From NCBI GenBank assembly GCA_017303905.1, contig JAFLBH010000001.1, positions 1,465,809-1,529,808 of the forward strand: a stretch of DNA of 64,000 nucleotides. Reading direction: 5' to 3'. The DNA comes from Bacteroidota bacterium (lineage in GTDB: Bacteria > Bacteroidota > Bacteroidia > B-17B0 > Aurantibacillaceae). Below the pieces are notes generated by a model. The model did no database searches. It saw nothing but the letters and a program-made list of their open reading frames with translations, and was not told the origin of the DNA. The position numbers were made by a program, and so were the translations under genes. Below are positions 35,664 through 45,499 of this stretch, piece after piece (the first letter of the stretch is position 1; the number at the start of each line of letters is the position of its first letter).

Positions 35664-38600
35664 ATGAAAAAATCAATACTAACATTAATTAGTGCTTTAG
35701 CTATTACATCTTTAATCGCTCAACAAGATTGGCGCGAAATGATGCAAGATCCTAATGCCAATTTCTATGATATCAAAAAAGCAGCGGATGCTTATTGGAG
35801 TACACACGATAAAGACGAAAAAGGTAGCGGTTATAAACCATACAAACGTTGGGAAGCTTTTATGGAGCCTCGTGTTTATCCTTCTGGAAACATGTATTTA
35901 GCGAGTCAAACTTGGGCTAATTACGAAACATTTTTAAATCAAAATGCGTCTACTGCAAAGCAAGGCAACAACATGATTGCTTCTTCAACCTGGACACCAA
36001 TGGGGCCATTTGGAGCCATGACAGGTTCAGCTTGCGGATTACCTCGTAAGGCAGGTCGTGATAATTTTATCACATTCCATCCAACTACTCCAACTACTTA
36101 TTGGGTGGGAGCTCCCGCCGGAGGTTTATGGAAAACCACCAATGATGGTGCTTCATGGACGACTAATACTGATAATTTGTCTGTTATAGGTTGTTCTGAT
36201 TTAGCAATTGATCCAACAAATACTAATATCATGTACCTAGCCACCGGAGATGGTAATGCAGGCGATACCTACTGTATTGGTGTATTGAAATCAACCGATG
36301 GTGGTAATACATGGAATACAACAGGATTAACCTGGACAGTCAATCAACAAAGAGCGATGCGTCGATTGATTATTAACCCACTGAATCCACAGGTTTTAAT
36401 CGCCGCATCAAGTGCAGGTATTTGGCGTACGGCCAACGGTGGCACAACGTGGACTCAAGTAAGTACAATTAATGCCTACGATGTTGAATTTAAGCCCGGC
36501 GATCCTAATACAGTTTATGCAGGCGGTGGCGCTACAGGTACAACACATAGTTTTTACTTGTCAACTAACGGAGGAACTTCCTTCGGAATTATTTCTAACG
36601 GTATTCCTACAACAGGATGTACTCGCATCAATATTGCGGTAACTCCTGCGAATCCAAATTACGTTTACGTTCTGCGTGTAAATACTTCTTATGGTTTTGC
36701 AAGTATGCATCAGTCAACAGCAAGCGGTACTGTATTTACTCAGATGTCAACCACGCCGGATATTTTAGCTAATTCATGCGCAGGAACAAGTGGAAACGGA
36801 CAGGGTTGGTACGATTTAGCATGCGCAGCATCTCCATTAAATGCTAATGAAGTTGTTGTTGGTGGTGTGAATCACTGGCGCAGTACAAACGGTGGTTCTA
36901 CATGGACCAACATTGGATGCTGGAATAGTACGGCTGCTAATCCACCTTACATCCATGCGGATGTTCATGAATTAGAATATACTCCCGCAGGTGTTTTATA
37001 TTCAACGAATGATGGAGGTGTTTATCGTTATACAGGGACAGCGTGGACAGATAAATCAAACCCTAGAAATATTGCGCAGCAATACAGAATTGGATTATCT
37101 GCTTTAACTGCTAACTATTTTATTACCGGACATCAGGATAACGGAACTAACTTGTTTAATGGTACAACCTATGCGGCAAGATATTGTGGTGATGGTATGG
37201 ATTGTTTTATTGATAGAACAAATAACAACAATTTATTTGGTGCGACTCCGCAAGGTGGCTTCATACGGTCAACAGATGGTGGCAATACTTGGGGAAGTGC
37301 ACAAACCGGCATGAGTGGTGGTGCGGGATGGGTTGCACCATGGCATCAGGATCCGGTTACAGCTTCTACATTATATGCAGGAAGAAGCCAAATGTTTAGA
37401 TCAACGAATTCAGGTGCTAACTGGACACAATTAACTGCAACCGGTGGTTCAGGAACCATTATTGAATTTGCAATCGCCCCATCAAACAATCAAGTAATTT
37501 ATGTTATTCACGGAACAACATTATTTAAAACTACGAATGGCGGTACTAGCTGGACCAACATAAACACCGGTTTGCCTGGTAACAAAACGTATATAGCAAT
37601 TGATCCAACAGATGCGAATAACGCATGGGTTACTGTGAGTGGTTATACAGCAGGTAGCAAAGTATTTATGACTACAAACGGAGGAACCAGCTGGACTAAC
37701 GTTTCAAGTAATTTACCAAATTTACCTGCTAATTGTATTGTTTACGAACCGGGCACTAGCGATAGAATTTATGTAGGTATGGATGTTGGCGTTTATTATA
37801 AAGATAATTCAACAACCAACTGGACTTTATATAATACAGGTTTACCAAACACACCAATCAGTGATTTAGAAATGTCTCCTGCTAATCCGGGTAAATTATT
37901 CGCTGCAACTTATGGTCGTGGTGCATGGAAGGTGGATGTTGTAACTGCAGCTCCTCCAACCTCTAGTTTCTCTGTAGCTGCTGCATCATTGTGTACAGGA
38001 ACTAACTTACAATTCAACGATAACTCAACTAATGCGCCAACTAGTTGGAGTTGGAGTGTAACTCCGTCTGTCGGCGTAACCATTAACACTTCAACATCTC
38101 AAAACCCAACTATTAACTTTACAACAGGAGGTTCATATGTAGTTTCATTACAATCAACTAATATTATTGGTCCGGGTACAGTTTCTTCTCAAACTATTAC
38201 TGTTGTAGCAACACCAACTATTACAGTTGCGAATAACTCTCAAACGATTTGCGTGGGGTCACCTGTTACTTATACTGCTTCCGGTGCTACAACGTATGCG
38301 TGGAGTGGAGGAGGATCTGCAGCGGTGAACACATATACGCCTGCATCTTCAACCGTTTATACTGTTACAGGAACAACAAGCGGATGTTCTTCTCAGCGTA
38401 CAGCAAGTGTTACAGTTAACAACTTACCTACTGTAAGTATTACCGGCGGAAGTTCAATTTGTCCGGGTGGTTCTGCTGCTTTAACAGCTGCAGGAGCTAA
38501 TACTTATACCTGGAGTACATCAGCTACTACAACTTCAATTAGCGTGAGTCCGACAGTTACTACAACGTATACCGTAATAGGAACTGCAGCAACTGGCTGT

Positions 38601-39575
38601 ACAAATACAGCGGTGAGAACAATAACTGTAAATCCACTGCCAACTATTAACGTTTCTACAAGTTCATCTGTAGTTTGCTTAGGTCAAACTGCTAATCTTA
38701 ATGCATCCGGTGCTTCAACGTATACTTGGATGCCGGGCTCATTAGTAGGTGCCGCTGTTGTGGCTAGTCCTACGACAAATACAACTTATACTGTAACCGG
38801 AACCAGTACTGCAGGATGTACTAATACTGCTGTTCGTTCTGTAACAGTTAATCCTCTTCCAACAGTTAATACGAGTGTAACTAACAGTGTAATTTGTGCG
38901 GGACAATCAACTACATTAACGGCATCCGGTGCTTCCACTTATACATGGAATCCTGGTGGTGTTACAGGAAGTCCCATTGTTGTAAATCCAACTTCCACTA
39001 CTGTTTATACAGTAACAGGAAGAAATGCAAACGGATGTAGTAATACTGCAATTCGCTCTGTGACTGTTAATCCTCTTCCAACAATTAATGCAGGCTCAAG
39101 TTCTTCATTAATTTGTACCGGACAAACAGCTACCTTAAACGCTACAGGTGCAGTTACCTATACATGGAATCCTGGTGGAGCAACCGGTGCAAGCACTGCT
39201 GTTTCGCCTACAGTAAATACTACATATAGTGTTTCCGGTACCGGATCTAACGGTTGTAACAATACGGCCATGTATACGCTTTCTGTTTCAGCATGTACAG
39301 GTATAGAACAAATTGTAAATGCAGGTGGATATACTATTTTCCCTAATCCTACAACAGGAAAACTTAGCATCCAATTTAATGTTAATAGCCAAACAGTCAT
39401 TAATGCTGAGGTTGTTGATGCATTAGGAAAAGTTGTGCTGAAGCAAACGCTTAATTTCAATGCAGGAGAAAACACTCAGAGCATTAACATGGCTTCTTTA
39501 GCTAATGGTTTATACTTCATAAACCTTAAGAATGCTGAAAATAAATCGCAAACAATCAGAATTGTAAAAGAGTAA
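35664..39575 (+). CDS. T9SS type A secreted protein: BNR/Asp-box propellers, PKD-like domain, Ig-like repeats
   Basis: 1303 residues. The signal peptide ends SLIAQ (about residue 20). Residues 100-770 contain many Asp-box turns (STDGGNTW, STNGGSTW, TTNGGTSW) of sialidase/VPS10-type beta-propellers. A PKD-like domain follows (about 770-850), then five Ig-like repeats of 71-73 residues (about 850-1212). The last 80 residues (YTIFPNPTTGKLSIQF to IRIVKE) are the T9SS type A sorting domain. It is probably anchored or released at the cell surface. No sialidase catalytic set is evident, so binding or adhesion is more likely than hydrolysis. A bidirectional terminator follows. Confidence 0.93.
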   Translation: MKKSILTLISALAITSLIAQQDWREMMQDPNANFYDIKKAADAYWSTHDKDEKGSGYKPYKRWEAFMEPRVYPSGNMYLASQTWANYETFLNQNASTAKQGNNMIASSTWTPMGPFGAMTGSACGLPRKAGRDNFITFHPTTPTTYWVGAPAGGLWKTTNDGASWTTNTDNLSVIGCSDLAIDPTNTNIMYLATGDGNAGDTYCIGVLKSTDGGNTWNTTGLTWTVNQQRAMRRLIINPLNPQVLIAASSAGIWRTANGGTTWTQVSTINAYDVEFKPGDPNTVYAGGGATGTTHSFYLSTNGGTSFGIISNGIPTTGCTRINIAVTPANPNYVYVLRVNTSYGFASMHQSTASGTVFTQMSTTPDILANSCAGTSGNGQGWYDLACAASPLNANEVVVGGVNHWRSTNGGSTWTNIGCWNSTAANPPYIHADVHELEYTPAGVLYSTNDGGVYRYTGTAWTDKSNPRNIAQQYRIGLSALTANYFITGHQDNGTNLFNGTTYAARYCGDGMDCFIDRTNNNNLFGATPQGGFIRSTDGGNTWGSAQTGMSGGAGWVAPWHQDPVTASTLYAGRSQMFRSTNSGANWTQLTATGGSGTIIEFAIAPSNNQVIYVIHGTTLFKTTNGGTSWTNINTGLPGNKTYIAIDPTDANNAWVTVSGYTAGSKVFMTTNGGTSWTNVSSNLPNLPANCIVYEPGTSDRIYVGMDVGVYYKDNSTTNWTLYNTGLPNTPISDLEMSPANPGKLFAATYGRGAWKVDVVTAAPPTSSFSVAAASLCTGTNLQFNDNSTNAPTSWSWSVTPSVGVTINTSTSQNPTINFTTGGSYVVSLQSTNIIGPGTVSSQTITVVATPTITVANNSQTICVGSPVTYTASGATTYAWSGGGSAAVNTYTPASSTVYTVTGTTSGCSSQRTASVTVNNLPTVSITGGSSICPGGSAALTAAGANTYTWSTSATTTSISVSPTVTTTYTVIGTAATGCTNTAVRTITVNPLPTINVSTSSSVVCLGQTANLNASGASTYTWMPGSLVGAAVVASPTTNTTYTVTGTSTAGCTNTAVRSVTVNPLPTVNTSVTNSVICAGQSTTLTASGASTYTWNPGGVTGSPIVVNPTSTTVYTVTGRNANGCSNTAIRSVTVNPLPTINAGSSSSLICTGQTATLNATGAVTYTWNPGGATGASTAVSPTVNTTYSVSGTGSNGCNNTAMYTLSVSACTGIEQIVNAGGYTIFPNPTTGKLSIQFNVNSQTVINAEVVDALGKVVLKQTLNFNAGENTQSINMASLANGLYFINLKNAENKSQTIRIVKE
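38209..39291 (+). repeat. five tandem Ig-like coding repeats
   Basis: Units start with LPT or TPT and contain ICxGQ, a GAxTYTW core and NGCxNTA. The marker GTTAATCCTCTTCCAACA recurs at 38847 and 39066, and related forms lie at 38628 and 38415. The last three units are thus exactly 219 bases (73 codons) apart and the earlier one 213, indicating recent in-frame duplication. Confidence 0.85.
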
Positions 39576-39597
39576 TTATAAGCTTAGATTCAATAAA

Positions 39598-39624
39598 AAA
39601 TCCCGGTATATCCGGGATTTTTTA
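39598..39624. terminator. bidirectional intrinsic terminator
   Basis: AAATCCCGG and CCGGGATTT form a nine-base stem around TATAT, flanked by A's before and T's after. It serves the T9SS cargo gene and the convergent helicase-nuclease gene. Confidence 0.9.
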
Positions 39625-39625
39625 T

Positions 39626-42600
39626 TTATACAAGTTCTTCAACTTTATTCTCATCGATGTAAACAATTATTTTTTTAACGGAACTATAACCCATTTTTGA
39701 TAAGGCGTCGCTATACTTTAGCATTTGAGCTGCGTATTTTTTTGTGTTGGGCTGTCCGGTTTTGTAGTCAATAACGGTGGCAGTAGTGTCTTCTAAAATT
39801 ACGCGATCGGGTCTTAAAATTTCGCCGGATTCAGTGATGATTTCTGCTTCATTCTTTGCCTGAACTCCTTTCTTAAAGTAATCATGTATTATAGGGTGAT
39901 GAAGAATGTTGTGAATTTTGCTTTCTAATTCAGGCTTTTCATTTTGAGTAATAACTCCAGATACCAATAAATCATCAAGCGCTGAATTCAAATCTTCCGG
40001 TGAGTGAATAGTGGATAAAACGTAATGGGTTTTTATGCCATTTTCAATTGCTGTTTCTGAAGCTTCTTTAAGTTTTAAAAGATGACTTCCTTTAATTCTA
40101 ACAAGGTTATTGTTGTCGTTAAAATGAAGAGTTGGTAAATTGAAGTTTGGTATTTTATTTTTCTCTTCTTGTGAATCAAGTTTACGAGACAGACTACCAA
40201 TTTCCAGAAATCCTGAGGTGTGTTGAGGAAATTCCGTCTCAATTAATTTTTTTACCCACGAAGAAATATTTTCTTTTTTCTGAGAATCAGATTTGAATGA
40301 AATAATATGAAGGCGTTCAACAGCACGAGTAAACGCAACATATAATAAATTTATATTATCGAGATATTGTTCGTTTTTTTCTTTTTCAAAAACAGCTTTT
40401 AAGCCGGCATCAGCGATGGCATTGCTAATTTTAAATACGGCTACAGGCAATTCGGTATTCTCATTTTCAAGATTTACCCAAGCATTGTCAGATTTGAAAA
40501 CCTCCCAATTCAAATATGGCAGAATTACTACCGGAAATTCAAGTCCTTTTGATTTATGGATGGTCATAACTTTAACCGCATTCGTTCCTTCCGGAATAAT
40601 GAGGGAAGCTTGAGTCTCTCTTTTCTCCCACCAGATTAAAAAATCATTGATTGAGCCGGTTTTATTTACGAGGTATTCGTTCACTTCATCCAAAAAGAAA
40701 CGAATGTATTGCGCGTTTTTTTTATTGAGCTGTAAAGCTGAAATTATCTCGATACAACTGTCAAAAATATTTTTCTTGGCAAAAATCTCGCTGGTTAACT
40801 TAATTCCTAACTCATTTAATACTTGATAAAGATTCTTTGTCAAATGAAGTTTATGAAGATGAAGTTCCGTATTGGTGAGATTTGAGGTACAATATGCAAT
40901 AACTGCAGCAGCGCTGATTATATCGTTGTTGTTATTTAAATGCTTTAAAAAATTTAGTATACAGTTAATTTCCTGATTGTTTTTTAATAGTAAGGAATCT
41001 GAGGAGATGACAGGAATGTTATTTTGTATCAGATGATTTGCGATAGCGTTTCCGTGATAGTTGTTTCTTACAATAATACAGATATCGTTATAGTTAAATC
41101 CATCTTTTAAGGCTAGAGTTATTTTATCTAAAATGCATGTGAAGTTTGTTGTGTCTACTTCTTCCTTCGTGCTTTCACCGTAGTTGATGCTTACATAACC
41201 GCCATTTTCCTTTTTAATTTTTTGTGATTGATGGTCATATATTTTCTGAAATTCCTCCGACAACAATAGTTTTGGTAAATATTCGAAGGCTGTATTGTTG
41301 AAAGCAACAATTTTTTCGCAGCTTCTGTAATTTGTATCAAGAAATTTTCCTTCAAACTGACTGATTAAAGTAGATTCACGTTCACTTAAATTCGGATTTG
41401 ATTCCGGATTTTCAATAAAAGGGAGTTGTTGAAATTGCTTTACGTTCGCGTTTCTCCAGCGATAAATGCTTTGTTTTCCATCACCAACTATCAAATTAAA
41501 ATTGTTGGAGGCTAAGGAATTATCAATTAAGGGTAACAAATTATGCCACTGAAGAGTAGAGGTATCTTGAAATTCATCCAGTAAATAATGATTATAGCGT
41601 TCACCCAGACGTTCGTATATGAATGGAGTAGGCTCATCCGCTACGATTTTCGCAATTTTATTATTAAAATCTGAAATAAAAACAATCTGCTCTTCCTCCC
41701 TTAAATCGTTGCTCAGTTTTTGAATCTCGTTGAGCAGAATTAATGCGTAAATGTTTTTTTGAATAAGTTGGAAGAGACTATACTTTTCTTTATTGGCTTC
41801 AATGTAATTTAAGGTTTCTGCAGCCAAATGATTGAGTTGTGGTGTGATGTTAAAAATCGTATCTATGGAACGAGAATCCGCCTTATCATTATGCCATTTG
41901 TTTTTTTCAATAGCGTCCACTGTTCGTTTACTTAATATATCTTCAATTTTGTTTTTTTTAAAGGCTGCCCATTTATAGAATATTTTTTGTGGTCCGGTGT
42001 TCCCATAATTAAAATTTGAAGTTTGCAGTTTGTTTGTTTTTATTAAATGAATACCTGCATTTCCGGCCTCGTTGATTTTTTTAGTGAATTCAGAAAGATA
42101 GGTGGATACTTTTACCTGCACTTTGTTAAGTTCGTCGGAGGAAAAATCTTTAAGCTTTTCAATATTAATTCCGGCATCTTCCTTTTGTATCAAATTTGTA
42201 AATTCAAGGAGTCGCGCTTGTGGATCCCAGGAGGAATTATCGGCAGCATTTTCGGAGGAGTATCGGATTAATAGTTTAGTTAATTCATCGTTTTCTCCAA
42301 TTTTAGATAGGAGGGAGCTAACGACCTTCTCATAGAACTCGGATGTGTTTGTTTCGATATTAAAATTGACAGGCAATTTAAGATCGTAAGCGAATGTCTT
42401 TACAATTTTGTGTGTAAAACTATCTATCGTGCCAATTGCAAAATCGGTATAATTATGTAATATTTCACTGAGCAATAATTTAGACCGTTGTTGTAGTTCC
42501 TCAGGGCTTATTTTTAATGAATAGGAGATGGTAGAACTAAGATCTTTGGTTTTGCTGCTATGCGTAGAAATGTTTTTAAGGGCTTCCAGAATCCGGTGTT

Positions 42601-42766
42601 TCATTTCTGCCGCCGCCTTATTCGTAAAAGTGAGGGCCAGTATTTTTTTATAATGAAATGGTTTGGTGGATGAATCTGAAAGGGCAAGTAAGAGATACTC
42701 TTTAACAAGCGTGTATGTTTTTCCACTTCCTGCCGATGATTTATAAATTAAAAACTTTTTATCCAC
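39626..42766 (-). CDS. UvrD-family helicase with RecB-type nuclease domain (AddA-like)
   Basis: 1046 residues. Walker A is SSAGSGKTYTL (about residues 9-19); helicase motifs include DEFQDTS, GDGKQSIYRWR, TIHKSKGLEFPVV and LYVAFTRA. The C-terminal 100 residues hold a RecB-family nuclease core: LRPDRV and VIDYKTG, with the expected metal residues. This is the AddA/PcrA-nuclease layout for double-strand break resection. AddB, its usual partner, is not in the window. The GTG start is supported by the intact N-terminal motif; a near-consensus -7 sequence (TATTTTTA, 42771-42778) ends four bases before it. Confidence 0.92.
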   Translation of the reverse strand: MDKKFLIYKSSAGSGKTYTLVKEYLLLALSDSSTKPFHYKKILALTFTNKAAAEMKHRILEALKNISTHSSKTKDLSSTISYSLKISPEELQQRSKLLLSEILHNYTDFAIGTIDSFTHKIVKTFAYDLKLPVNFNIETNTSEFYEKVVSSLLSKIGENDELTKLLIRYSSENAADNSSWDPQARLLEFTNLIQKEDAGINIEKLKDFSSDELNKVQVKVSTYLSEFTKKINEAGNAGIHLIKTNKLQTSNFNYGNTGPQKIFYKWAAFKKNKIEDILSKRTVDAIEKNKWHNDKADSRSIDTIFNITPQLNHLAAETLNYIEANKEKYSLFQLIQKNIYALILLNEIQKLSNDLREEEQIVFISDFNNKIAKIVADEPTPFIYERLGERYNHYLLDEFQDTSTLQWHNLLPLIDNSLASNNFNLIVGDGKQSIYRWRNANVKQFQQLPFIENPESNPNLSERESTLISQFEGKFLDTNYRSCEKIVAFNNTAFEYLPKLLLSEEFQKIYDHQSQKIKKENGGYVSINYGESTKEEVDTTNFTCILDKITLALKDGFNYNDICIIVRNNYHGNAIANHLIQNNIPVISSDSLLLKNNQEINCILNFLKHLNNNNDIISAAAVIAYCTSNLTNTELHLHKLHLTKNLYQVLNELGIKLTSEIFAKKNIFDSCIEIISALQLNKKNAQYIRFFLDEVNEYLVNKTGSINDFLIWWEKRETQASLIIPEGTNAVKVMTIHKSKGLEFPVVILPYLNWEVFKSDNAWVNLENENTELPVAVFKISNAIADAGLKAVFEKEKNEQYLDNINLLYVAFTRAVERLHIISFKSDSQKKENISSWVKKLIETEFPQHTSGFLEIGSLSRKLDSQEEKNKIPNFNLPTLHFNDNNNLVRIKGSHLLKLKEASETAIENGIKTHYVLSTIHSPEDLNSALDDLLVSGVITQNEKPELESKIHNILHHPIIHDYFKKGVQAKNEAEIITESGEILRPDRVILEDTTATVIDYKTGQPNTKKYAAQMLKYSDALSKMGYSSVKKIIVYIDENKVEELV

Positions 42767-42780
42767 CTGGTAAAAATAAA

Positions 42781-42812
42781 AAACCCCCGAATCATAATTC
42801 GGGGGTTTTATT
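42781..42812 (-). terminator. intrinsic terminator after the PorE-like gene
   Basis: A twelve-base stem, AAACCCCCGAAT with ATTCGGGGGTTT, surrounds a CATA loop. On the minus strand it is followed by a T-rich run, so it ends the 42827-44881 gene before the helicase gene begins. Confidence 0.88.
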
Positions 42813-42826
42813 AGAAAATATCAATC

Positions 42827-44881
42827 TTATTCTTCTTCCTCTTCGTCACCTGAAACTTTAGGTTTGTTTGTAGGGGCAGTTTTAGGAGCATTTGGATCAA
42901 CATAATCCCAACTTACAATTCCGAATACCGTACGACGGTTTTTCTGATGTAAAGCTTCTTTCTCTTCTTTTGTTTTAGCTTTATTGATTACATCATCCGT
43001 TACTAATAAACGAGTTTCACCAAAACCTTTTGCTTGTAAACGAGCTAAAGGAATTTTCTTTTCATTTGCTAAATAATCAACACAAGATTGAGCACGTGCT
43101 TGAGATAATACCTGGTTTTTAGCATCCGAACCGCGGCTATCAGTGTGTGCGCTTAATTGGATGATAATAGTTGGGTTATCAACTAAAGTTTGGTATAAGA
43201 AGTTTAATGAGTCTTTTGATTCAGGTTTTAAATCTGCTTTACCCAATTCGTATAAAACAGCAGGGAAGCGAATCTCACGTTCAACCGGTGTTAATTCAAA
43301 ATCCTTCACGAAATCTTTTGAAACTGATTCTCCGGCAGTGGTTAAAGCCCCCATATCTTTACTTGCTAAGTAACCATCTTTATAAGTAGCAGATATCGTT
43401 TGTTTGCTTGTTTCAATTGTTACTGTGTAAGAAACATTTTCTTTTAATTTAAATGAATAAGAACCATCATTAGAAGTAACAGCGTCATTTAAAGCTCCAT
43501 CGCTACCTGCTAATTTAATTTTAGCATTCGCAACGGGCTCACCTTTATTAATCCCTTTGTTACCACCGCTAGAAACAACTTTACCTTTTAAGTTAAAGTT
43601 TAAAGGCGGTAAGAAGAACGACCAAATATCATCACTTCCTTTACCCCCTTCACGGTTAGAAGAGAAGTAACCACGTTGTTTGTTTCCTTCAAATACGATT
43701 CCGAAATCATCTGCACCTGAGTTTAAAGGGGCTTTCATGTTTTCAGGAGCTTTTGAAAATTTACCATCAGGACCAATTTCAGCCTTAAATAAATCTAATC
43801 CTCCCATACCCGGATGATAATTTGAAGAGAAATATAACAATTTACCATTATAAGATACGCTAGGATACATTTCATCACCTGCAGTGTTAATTTGTGGACC
43901 AAGGTTAAGTGGAGCAGTCCAGGTATTGCCTTTTGGATCATAAACACTTTTCCAAATGTCAGCACCACCGTAACCACCTTTCATTCTTGAAACGAAGTAA
44001 ACAGTTTTGCCATCAGCAGAAATTGCAGGATGACCAAAGTTAACAGAATCTATATTAAATGGAAGTCTTTCTGGGGCAGCCCAACCAGAACCTTGCTTTT
44101 TGGCAATAAATATTTGACAACCGGAAACTGCAGATTTTACTTCAGGGCAACGAGTTAATAACATATAATCTCCTTTTTTAGATACACATGCAGCACCCTG
44201 ATTAAAAGGACTACTAACTGTTGGAGCAAGAGATACTGGTGTTGACCACTTACCATTTTTATCTAATCGTGTTTCGTAGAGAGCAGAGTGGTTTTGACCG
44301 GTAGTATTATCTTGTTTGTTATTAACGCCTTCACGAGTTGAAGTGAAGACTAAGGTCTTGTATTTTTTATCAGAAAAAGTAGGGCTGAAATCAGACTCTT
44401 TAGAGTTAATTAATGCCATATTCTCAACCTTGTAACGAGCCGGTTGATCTTTCCATTGCTGAGCTAATTCACAGGACTTAACGCCTTTATCACCACGCGG
44501 GTCAGATGGGTTAAGTTTCTTATAATTATTATATTCTGTGATAGCTTCAGGGTATTTACCTTGAGCCTTTAAGCAATCAGCTAAACGTAAAACAGCAACC
44601 GGATCAGGGTATTTTGCTGTGATAGCTTTTTGATAATAAGTTTCAGCACTCTTCATATCATTAATTTCATGATATGCGTAGCCTGTACGATACAATACTT
44701 TTGCCTTCATTTCAGGTTTCTTAACTGAAGTGTAAGCGCTTTTGTAATCTTCAATTGCTTTAAAGTACTGGCGATTTTCAAAAGCTAAATCAGCTTGTTG
44801 CAGCTTTTTTTGAGCTAATGAACTCATTGCCAAGCAAAAAAATGCGCCGGCGAGTAATGTAATTTTAGTAAATTGTTTCAT
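42827..44881 (-). CDS. OmpA-family protein with TPR, PD40 propeller and CnaB-like domains (PorE-like)
   Basis: 684 residues. Signal peptide (SSLAQ, about residue 23), TPRs (about 25-135), a WD40-like PD40 propeller (about 150-430; FTSTREG, YFSSNYHPGMGGLDLF), a carboxypeptidase-regulatory-like domain (433-530), and an OmpA C-terminal domain (540-660) with the peptidoglycan-binding D and R intact (SAHTDSRGS, LSQARAQSC). This order is the one described for PorE, a T9SS component that ties the outer-membrane machine to peptidoglycan. An acidic tail (GDEEEEE) ends the protein. Single copy here, with a strong terminator. Confidence 0.85.
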   Translation of the reverse strand: MKQFTKITLLAGAFFCLAMSSLAQKKLQQADLAFENRQYFKAIEDYKSAYTSVKKPEMKAKVLYRTGYAYHEINDMKSAETYYQKAITAKYPDPVAVLRLADCLKAQGKYPEAITEYNNYKKLNPSDPRGDKGVKSCELAQQWKDQPARYKVENMALINSKESDFSPTFSDKKYKTLVFTSTREGVNNKQDNTTGQNHSALYETRLDKNGKWSTPVSLAPTVSSPFNQGAACVSKKGDYMLLTRCPEVKSAVSGCQIFIAKKQGSGWAAPERLPFNIDSVNFGHPAISADGKTVYFVSRMKGGYGGADIWKSVYDPKGNTWTAPLNLGPQINTAGDEMYPSVSYNGKLLYFSSNYHPGMGGLDLFKAEIGPDGKFSKAPENMKAPLNSGADDFGIVFEGNKQRGYFSSNREGGKGSDDIWSFFLPPLNFNLKGKVVSSGGNKGINKGEPVANAKIKLAGSDGALNDAVTSNDGSYSFKLKENVSYTVTIETSKQTISATYKDGYLASKDMGALTTAGESVSKDFVKDFELTPVEREIRFPAVLYELGKADLKPESKDSLNFLYQTLVDNPTIIIQLSAHTDSRGSDAKNQVLSQARAQSCVDYLANEKKIPLARLQAKGFGETRLLVTDDVINKAKTKEEKEALHQKNRRTVFGIVSWDYVDPNAPKTAPTNKPKVSGDEEEEE

Positions 44882-44986
44882 ATTTATACTTATTACCTTA
44901 TTTATATAGTTTGCTAAAATACTAATTTATTTATTTGTGCAAAAATTTTTATAAAAAACAGGCTGTTCAGCGACAGTTTTTCAATA

Positions 44987-45457
44987 TTAATGGTGTTCAG
45001 CACCGTGTTCCGCCGAATTTTCGTGGCCTCCACCGTGATGAGCTCCTGATCTTAAGTCTTCCTGCTGTTTTACCAAAATTGGATCTAATTTAGTACGGTT
45101 TTCAGGGCGACTAGAGTAGGTTCCTTCGTTTAAGCAAATAAAGATGGTATAAGCCATAAAAATGGTATAGGGAACCAAAATGGCGTATTTAAAGAACTTT
45201 ACTTCATGACCTAAGTGCATGAACTGTATTACGATATAACCCGCTTTAGCAATTGTTAAAGTGATGAAAAGCACTTTTAACCAAGTTGTTCCTGACCAAC
45301 CTTGACCCGGCGCCAAAAAACCTATAATTAATTCGAAAATTGTGATTACTAACATAATCCAAAACACATTCCAAAGCTTACGACGGGCTTTTTTGCCTTC
45401 TTCTTCGCTATGGTGAGCCATTAGCTCATATTGAGGATAATCATCGTGAAATTCCAT
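44987..45457 (-). CDS. cytochrome c oxidase subunit IV
   Basis: 156 residues with three membrane segments (about 29-47, 61-80 and 92-110) of the prokaryotic COX4 (CtaF-like) family. FIMLxITIFELIIGFL and KAGYIVIQFMHLGHEV match the small subunit IV proteins of caa3-type oxidases. The histidine-rich C-terminus (SGAHHGGGHENSAEHGAEHH) may bind metal, but this is only a suggestion. It is the last gene of the oxidase operon. Confidence 0.88.
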   Translation of the reverse strand: MEFHDDYPQYELMAHHSEEEGKKARRKLWNVFWIMLVITIFELIIGFLAPGQGWSGTTWLKVLFITLTIAKAGYIVIQFMHLGHEVKFFKYAILVPYTIFMAYTIFICLNEGTYSSRPENRTKLDPILVKQQEDLRSGAHHGGGHENSAEHGAEHH

Positions 45458-45499
45458 GTTTAATCAATTTTTAAGTTAAGCAATTGTTTTTTTGAGTGA

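Noticed and set aside
38209..39291. Regular repeats considered as a CRISPR or minisatellite
   Set aside because: The 219-base period is in frame, codes for Ig-like domains, and lacks short identical repeats with unique spacers.
35664..39575. Calling the large cargo a sialidase
   Set aside because: Asp-box repeats are plentiful, but the arginine triad and nucleophile of sialidases could not be identified.
42047..42335. Two plus-strand frames over the helicase-nuclease gene
   Set aside because: They lie wholly antisense to the gene and overlap each other.
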